A stretch of 64,000 nt of DNA from Polytrichum commune (taxonomy: Eukaryota; Streptophyta; Polytrichopsida; Polytrichales; Polytrichaceae): NCBI GenBank assembly GCA_950295325.1, contig OX485805.1:6882501-6946500 (forward strand), given 5' to 3'. The position numbers and the translations under genes are program-made. Under the pieces are notes generated by a model, which saw only the letters and a list, made by a program, of their open reading frames with translations, had not been told where the DNA came from and ran no database searches. Below, in pieces: positions 56,651-64,000 of this stretch. Position 1 is the first letter of the stretch; each line of letters opens with the position of its first letter.

Positions 56651-59600
56651 GTTTAATTGATTCCAGAGAAATAAAATCGTTTTGTTAATGATGTATTGAG
56701 TCGATGCTCGATGCCTAGGGTTTCTTTGTTTACAGTGTGATGCTATGTTTTTGACATTTTCAATTTTTTCACAAGCAGAGCCAGCTGAGAGCTCGCCTTC
56801 TTGAGCACCTGAAAGCCCATGACGGATATCTAATTGACCACAAGAAGGAGAGTAAGCCCACTTTGACAGAGAGGTTGCTGAGAAGTTTGTTTCTGGATTA
56901 TCTGCACAAGAATGGGTTCACTTTCACCATATCTGTGTTTTTGCCTGAGAGCCAAATGGTCTCGCATCCACCTTTTTCCTATGATGAAATGCTGGAGCTT
57001 CTGCACTTGGACCCTTCTTCGAAATTCCACCTTCGACTGAAACTGGTGTGTGATTCTTCAGTCAGATCTCAGCAAGTGTTGATTTTAATTAACATGCATG
57101 CACGAATTTGGAATTCTTGTTTCTTTTATTTTGGTTTGTAAGTGTCGGTCTTTGAATACTACCCAGTCATGTGACGGTTTGGAATATTCATCAATCTTCG
57201 TTCTGTGAGTTGCCTATGGGAAGGCAACCCTAACCTGGCAGCACAACAATGAGACACACACCTGGGAACAGATGAGAGATGGAAGAGCAAAGAAGTCTTT
57301 GGAATTAGAGGGTGCTCTACAGAAATGATATCATATGCAGATCAGTCCTCTTTAAAGCCTGCATTTCCTATTTGTATTGCTCAGCTAGAACGGTTATCTG
57401 CTTGTACCTGTGAGGCACATTTGTGTACTCCTGAAGGTGCGTTTGCACACAAATACTCAAGTGGTTGTGGTTGTGGTTCAGGCCCACTTTCAGCCACAAG
57501 TACAAATTTTTTTGCTAACACACAACTACTCTAGTAGTTGAATAGTGGATTTGACCTCAATGATCGTCCCTCCTATTGGTGCAATCCGTGAAGTGGAGGC
57601 AAACAATGTATGGATTCTAGACGAAAGTCTGTCTAATCCTACAAATCCTCTCCCATGCTTTGGCCTTAATGTTCTCTCCTGGTGCCACCTAGTAACTACA
57701 ATCAAAATAGAATAAAGAATGTAGACTACAACGATTGCACTTACTCCCAACTAGACCTTGTACTGTAGTTGGGAAAGGGGAGTAGTTGTGGTGGTAATAA
57801 TTGTCATCAATGCACCTTATCCCTCCTTGTCCCTCAAAAATAGAGCCAAAGGAAGCAAACTACAAATACCAATACTTTGTTTTCTTTGGCTCTAGTTTTG
57901 TAACTTTGTGTTTAGCAATCTACTAAAAGAATGTCTGACATTGGTGTAACAGGCTGGGGAGAGGAAAGTTTGCCTAGCCCACCAATTGGTGCTGGTGTTG
58001 CAGCAAATGGCAATGCGGGGTAACAATTCCCAGGAGGTTTCAACTCAAACATCTCAACCTGAAGCAGCTTGCAAACAACCTACACAAGCATCCTGTCTCA
58101 GTACCATCAATTTTGGTACCGTTGTGGAATCTTCAACCCTGAATTCGTTAGCCAAGAAATTTCATAGATTGCAAACATGTACAGATCCAGCATGCAATTT
58201 CAAGGGCTTTCTGGTGGTCAATTACAGCAAATTGGCTTCCACCCCTGAATGACATTCACAATGTGAGAACATATAGGGACCATGCAGCTACAAAGAGGTT
58301 GTGAAATCAACAAAATCTAAACAATAGTTATCTATGGGATAATATTCAGTGTAAGGGCATGACACATTCAAATGCATAAATTGCCTAGACCACTACTACT
58401 CGAGGATTTACATGCATAGATGAGACTTTGCTCTTGGGTCCAGAGTGCAATCACGTCTGCAAAAATCTTCCAAGAATTGTAGGTTGTTGTAGATATTAAC
58501 TCCTCAAGGTATACATCCTTGACAATCGCACTATAATATCATCCAAACCAAGTATACAAGAGCATGAAGGAAATGCAGTATTCATAAGACGTGTAGATTA
58601 TTGATCTGCAGAACCTTTTTTTAGTGATAGATTTTGAAGTGGGGTGCTACAGAGAAGGCCATACAGGAGGTTGATGATGCATACATCCGGAAGAAAGTAG
58701 CTCATAGTGCTCAAAGAGTGCTACCATACCAGTCCCTTGAGGATCAAATTACCATACTACACAAGGAATTTGATGCCCGTGTGAATGCTGAGGTGGCAAT
58801 GCAGGTTAGTGACCTGCCATGTCGAAATTGATGTTGTAATATGCATGTGATGTGGATGACTAGCTATTGGTACACAGATTTATATAAAAATTAAAGACTT
58901 GACATGTCATTGTTAAAACCATTCTGGGGAAGGATCACAAGTCATTGTTCATCAGAATGGAACCACATTTATTTTGAGGCCTGAACCATAGATATAATTA
59001 GCAGATTTGTCAAACATTTTGTTTCACATACAAACGGTAGAGCTCTATGGATGTTTTCCTTCATAGATCAACCTTGAAATTCAAATTTGAATTGCATAAT
59101 TTCTTTATAACTATAATTATTTAATCTGAACATGGACAGGTCAGTCGTATTCGAGACTATGAGATAAGTGCTGCTCGGATGGACGAGTCTGCTCGGTATC
59201 GCAGGTGTGTGTAAAACTGTTTTTAACTTAATTTTTATATTGCGCTTATACTGCTATGCTCTTAATACGTGTACATATTCTCAAGCTTTTGAGGACATCT
59301 TCGGGCCATCTTCACTCTTTCATAAGATATGTCGCTTTCTTTTGTAGACAGCTATCCAGGGATCGAGAGGAATTGGAAGAGATTCATAAATCCCGCATGG
59401 ACCGGATCAAAGCCCGGGAAGAGTCTTTACTTGAGCGTTTACTTGTGAAGGAAAAGGTGCTAATTTCAGCATCATCTGATATGTGCTGAGTCTTCCTTCA
59501 GCATCAATTCACTTTTTTGTTAAAAGTCCCATTAAATGCATCATCTAGTGTCTTAAAATTTGATGTTGCTGTTTATGCTCAGATCAATTATAGATGGTGC

Positions 59601-62600
59601 TACGAATAAGAGAGATTAGTTTCCTTTATGCAGGCCATTGAGGCATCAGCCTTTGAACAACGGCAGAAAACTCTCCTTGAGATCACTAGTCTTCGGGAAC
59701 GTGAGGACAAGCTCACAAAAATGAAAGAAGCACTGGTAATGTGTACTATCTTATTCATTACCAAAATATGTCAATCTTGGTAAATGTGTGTCCATCTTAT
59801 TCTTTGAGTATTAAGCAGGAAAGGCGAGAAGAGAAACTTGATGAGAGAGAGCTCTCCCTAAGGGCAAAGGAAGAGGAGGTGGTACACGCGCGTAAGACTC
59901 TCTATGCTCAAGCTGATGATATAATTGCCTCGTTCGTCCCGTCCCTTTCCCTAACATCCCTCTTTCTGTGTGAATCACCTCACAATAACCTGTTTCTTGA
60001 ATCTTTCTGACATTGGGTGTCCCTTGAATTGTTTGAATACTTTGGCAATGGTAACCATAGTATGTATTTCATAGACCTGTCATGCATACAGTATCAATTC
60101 CAGAATTATCGAAGTAACTTCATATGTGCAGGGAAGCTTGAAATTTGACAAAGTGATAACTGAAGAAATGCAGGGTTCCTTCATAAACTGCAATGAATTG
60201 TCCTCAAGCTGCAAGCAATTATTGTAGGTGTATTTTGCCATCAACCTTAGGGATGATTCTGGATTTCAGACGGAGAACAGAACTGGAGGAGCAGTACAAG
60301 GAGCTTCGTAACCATCTCCATCACGAGCACATAATTCTTGAAGGTATAAAAAGTGTGCAACTCAGCTTCATACATTTACTCTGTAATGATCATATCTGCT
60401 CAGTGTCGAATGTATCACTACACTAAAAAAGGATAGCGCCTATGTTTGTCAACAGTAGCAAGAATTGTATTCTCTTTGCCCGCAGGTTACTCAAATAAGA
60501 CGTGGACTCTTTCTAACAGCCGTAACCGGGGCAACTTGATCACCCATTGGTCCTCCCCTACTAGGCTCGCCTAGCCCCTCGATACCCACAACTTTTGAAA
60601 TGTGGTCTTGCAACAATGATCATACCTGCTCCCTGACATATGTTTGACTATGCTAAGAAAAAGGATAACGCCAGTGTATGCCAACACTAGCAAGAATTAT
60701 ATAGTCTTTTCGCCCACATGCTAATGCCTCAAATAAAGAGGCAGACTCTTTCTTATAGCTGTATTTTGAGCAACTTGATCATCCATTGTTCCTCCCCTAC
60801 TAAGCTCCCTGAGCCCCTTGATGCCCACAACTTTTGAGATGACCAGTGGACCCAATGACCTCCACAATGATGATTGGGTGGACCACAGTGGGTTACATTA
60901 GCATGGCTTGGTGGAGAATGGAACCCACACCACTTGCAAGGTGGAGATGAGTCCCCACCACTAATGCTATTGGCTTCATGTTTTTCTCACTATACTCAGT
61001 TTTATCAGTGTCTAAGAGCTTGTTTGACACAAAATGTGCAATTTGACTAATCTTTGTGTCCGTCGCCTTGGAATCAGCTGAGAGAGAGAAGATGAAAGAT
61101 GACAAAATGGCCATGGCTATAGAACTTGCCGCATCACGTAGTGACAAGGAGCTTATACGTGCCCTTCACCATCGCATCATATTTGACGAAGAGAAACGTC
61201 AAACTTCTGTTGAAACCATCAAAGAGGTAGTAGGAACTATGTTACACCGGTATCACCTATTGGTGTGTGTTACCATTTGAAGTTACACGTTGTTATAACT
61301 TTTTACTGAGAGGATCATTTTCTACCAAGTAAGTTAAATCATGTTCCTTGATGTGCATACTAGCTATTTATGTTATTGGGGTAAACAATGATGTTCTCAT
61401 TATAGAGCAATAGCAACGTGCTAACTTCAATGGTGACCCACACTAATAGGTGATGTTGGTGCAGCTCCAAATTGTACAGTATCTTATCTCTGGCTCATTT
61501 GAAACATCTATAAGGAACTAGTTTTACATAGTGAGAATGTCAACACCTCATACTTTGAAAGAAATTTTGTTCTACAGTTGGAGGAAAGGCTTAAATGGCT
61601 AAGTTCACAACCTCCGAAGTTAGTTGATATGCAAGAGCAACAGTCTATGGTTCTCAAAAGGTAGGTTATAAAAATTTCAGTAATTTACATGTCTGTTCAC
61701 TCTACGAGGCGCACATATTCGCTTGCATTTATGGAGAATTTCCTCAATACTAGTGTACTATCGTGCCAATTCCTCAATTGAATTGAAAATCTAAACATCA
61801 ATGTTGATTTTCTTGCAATGTCATTGTTCAGAGTGTTGCAGAATAGAAGCCCTTTCACACTTAGTAGTGAGCTGTAGATCTTTTATTCATTTATACATCT
61901 CAACGTCGAATCTTACATAATTTCATGTTGGTGGTGCAAGTTTTGAGTGGGAGGAGCGATTGCAGGCAGCACAGGCTGAGCTTGAGCAAGTGCGGATTGA
62001 TCGACAAAAGAGTGAGAAAGAGTGCAAGTCACTTGAGTACAATATTCAACTTCAGGTGAAATATCTGGATGGCTAAAGTTCCATCATTTGTAATTTATCC
62101 TTGATGTAATTCCACACCAAGAATAAGTCCGGATTGAGTCTGAATTAGCTTAGAGGTATACCATTCTTTTCTGGGTAGACCTCACTCCAAATAATATTCC
62201 ACAAGTTCCTTGATTGATCCTCATGGTTGACTTTGAACTTCTAATTTACAAGGATGTGCATACATCATCATCCAATCATTTATTGGCATTAGAGTATTTT
62301 CTGTTTTCTAAAAATCTAGATTTTATTTACATTAAGTGATGTAATTAATAGATAAACCTCATTAGTTCAACCATTTCCTTGAATGATCCTTCTTGATCTT
62401 TCAAACAACCTCTTTTAATGGCTTCCAGTTTTTTTCAGTTACTATAATTTGAACTTTTGTCTGCTGTGGTGTGTGTAGGGGGTGGAGCTGGAAGCATTGA
62501 GAAGCCTTCAATTAGAGTGGGTTGCAGAGCGCAAGAGCCTCATGATCACTATTAATCAGCAAGAGGAAAACCTTCAGAAAGATGTATTAATTTATCACTC

Positions 62601-64000
62601 TCTGGCTCCAAAACATTCATCATTTCTCAATTAGAATTGAACGGAAGTCTGCTAAGAAGAAAAGATAAAATGCTCTAAAGGCACATACAGTAGAGATAAA
62701 TGACCTCAAAAGGCTGAGCACCTCTGAGAGCTGATGCTTTTGTAATTTTAGGAGTCTGACCTATCCAATGTGGAGACAGTGTTTTGAGCCATGTCTGCAT
62801 GATTCAAAAATTGCATAGTTGATGACCATTTTTGCATTATGCTATTCTTCCGCTTTTCCTCCTGATTTTTTTTATCTAAATCCTCCGGTAACCTGGATTT
62901 GTCTTTGCTGTTTTTTTTTCATATCCAGGAAACAAAGCTTCGACTGATAGGTGCAGAAAAAGAGAAGTGGACCATGCAACACAAGAAGCTTCTAATGAGA
63001 ATTGACCAGCTTGAGACTCTCAATAAGGAAGTGGTAGGTGAAAACCTGTTACGTAATTTGCACCATTGAACCAGGAAAATCCATGCTACTTTCTATATGG
63101 TGCTGATATTGTAACCTGCAAAGTATAAGAGGTTAGAGTTGGTTACAATCAGGATAATTATTGGTTCATCTGGCCTTGACCGCATTGCAGCAAGAGGAGA
63201 ATGTTAAGCTGGTTCATGAATTGGAGGTGCTTCAAAGTCAGCTGAAAATTGCTGAGAATGAGCTTCTTGAGACCACTATGCACTTGAAGCAGACGCAACA
63301 AGGTATGAAAAACATGTCAACTTTTTTGGCAGCATTTTTTAAGATGGATTTTACAAAGCCCAGGAGAAGAGTTATTCATAAGTAGCTGAAGACCATATTG
63401 TTTGTGGATTACTTTTTATTGATTGTCACAATTTTGTGCTTGCATTTTCAGTTTCTGGACTTCTTGAAAGTTCTGTCTAGATGTATGAAAGTTGTGGTCT
63501 GGCTTTGTGATGTATTTTGACTGTCATCATCCACTCACAAATGTTTCTAGCTCTGGAAATCGAGCGGCTGCAACACTGCACATTACGGTCCCACCTGAAT
63601 ACTCTGAATCCCCCATTCAGGTCTGTTCAAAACAAAGAGCTGTTATAGACTTCATGTCTGAAATTGGTGGTCTTGATCTTAATGTTCGAATTTGAAGCAA
63701 GAGATTAGGACTGAAGTTTTCCATGTTTTTCTGTGATCAGCTTTTAAAATCAATGATTTAATACCCAAGTCCCAGGTAGAAAGAGTTGGCTCACCGTGTG
63801 ATGTTTTCTGGACCAGAATGGATGTTGAAGCTTTAACACTTTTACAAGGAGCTGGTTTGAAAGGTAAATACAAGGATAGGACAAGAGTGAATGACAAGTC
63901 ATCGTGGCCAGACATGGAATGCAGAGAGAAGCCAGCTCAAAAAAGCTCGAATTCTAATGAGGTGATACTTGTTCATTACCCAGTTATCTCTTTTCCTACT
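56095..64000 (+). CDS. OFD1: OFD1-like centriolar protein (LisH plus coiled coils), 3' end outside window
   Basis: Exons read: 56095-56196, 56779-57045, 57953-58213, 58631-58804, 59140-59204, 59348-59456, 59634-59735, 59819-59931, 60270-60343, 61078-61226, 61578-61660, 61941-62055, 62479-62583, 62929-63033, 63191-63302, 63551-63620 and about 63776-63961. All phases agree up to 63620; the last junction is unresolved. At least 730 residues are encoded. Exon 1 gives EALRRHLFTSLRSSGILDSL and exon 2 SQLRARLLEHL. The LisH motif (about 65-92) reads RLLRSLFLDYLHKNGFTFTI, then SVFLPES, followed by FSYDEMLELLHLDPSSKF. This order is that of the OFD1 N terminus. From exon 4 on the protein is long, charged coiled coil. 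OFD1 acts at centrioles and basal bodies in ciliogenesis. Confidence 0.88.
56611..56650. repeat. GT/GA compound microsatellite in OFD1 intron 1
   Basis: About nine GT units followed by about ten GA units. Confidence 0.92.
60382..60855. repeat. Two-unit tandem duplication in OFD1 intron 9, about 232 bp each
   Basis: AAAAAGGATAGCGCC (about 60425) and AAAAAGGATAACGCC (about 60657) begin parallel stretches. Both share AGCAAGAATT, CAACTTGATCA, CCTCCCCTACTA, CCCACAACTTTTGA and ATGATCATA. Confidence 0.8.

Noticed and set aside
60133-60176. Possible extra OFD1 exon (GSLKFDKVITEEMQ)
   Set aside because: It has an acceptor-like start, but its frame does not fit the next exon. Joining 59931 directly to 60270 keeps phase and a continuous coiled coil, so I left it out.
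63621-63775. Stretch between the last two OFD1 exons as a further exon
   Set aside because: The exon ending at 63620 leaves phase 2, but the frame at 63776 needs phase 0. An extra exon or different donor may exist, and I could not choose one without transcripts.

Overview
This is nuclear DNA from a large, repeat-rich land-plant genome. Plant-type intron/exon genes (GT-AG), a plant tRNA-Ser(GCU), a GRAS transcription factor and a plastid-targeted SDR point to a plant. The gene at the right end looks like OFD1, a centriole/basal-body protein that plants are expected to keep only if they make flagellated sperm. With the moderate gene density and heavy transposon load, this suggests a seed-free plant such as a lycophyte, fern or bryophyte, or less likely a cycad or Ginkgo. 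I cannot name the species from sequence alone.

Layout. 1.27-7.58 kb: an eight-exon plus-strand gene for a chloroplast-type NAD(P)-binding atypical SDR (At4g31530-like), with introns full of transposon debris. 7.8-32 kb: mostly transposable elements: nested MITEs, a tRNA-Ser gene, LINE fragments, a bounded hAT element, a hairpin MULE-like MITE, an LTR-like fragment and a pogo/CENPB-type transposase remnant. 33.8-35.8 kb: an intronless GRAS gene. 36.8-37.5 kb: a Tc1-type transposase remnant. 39.0-41.3 kb: a bounded PIF/Harbinger element carrying only a SANT/Myb-type ORF broken by one TGA. 42.3-48.1 kb: a decayed L1-type LINE split by three later insertions. 50.0-54.4 kb (minus strand): a seven-exon UBR7-like gene. 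56.1 kb to the right edge (plus strand): a multi-exon OFD1-like gene, truncated by the window.

The four protein genes show no functional cluster. UBR7 and OFD1 are divergent neighbours, about 1.7 kb apart between start codons. That spacer holds a GA microsatellite and about five tandem copies of a ~190 bp unit ending just before the OFD1 start.

The strongest repeat observations are: (1) a LINE 3' tail that recurs alone as tiny 44-77 bp insertions with target-site duplications; (2) several DNA transposons whose ends and duplications are legible (hAT 8 bp, Harbinger TTA/TAA, MULE-like 10 bp); (3) a DD34E Tc1-like transposase fragment, unexpected in a plant; (4) layered insertions that give a relative order of transposition. 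Exon boundaries were read by eye from frame, splice sites and family resemblance; no alignment or transcript was available.
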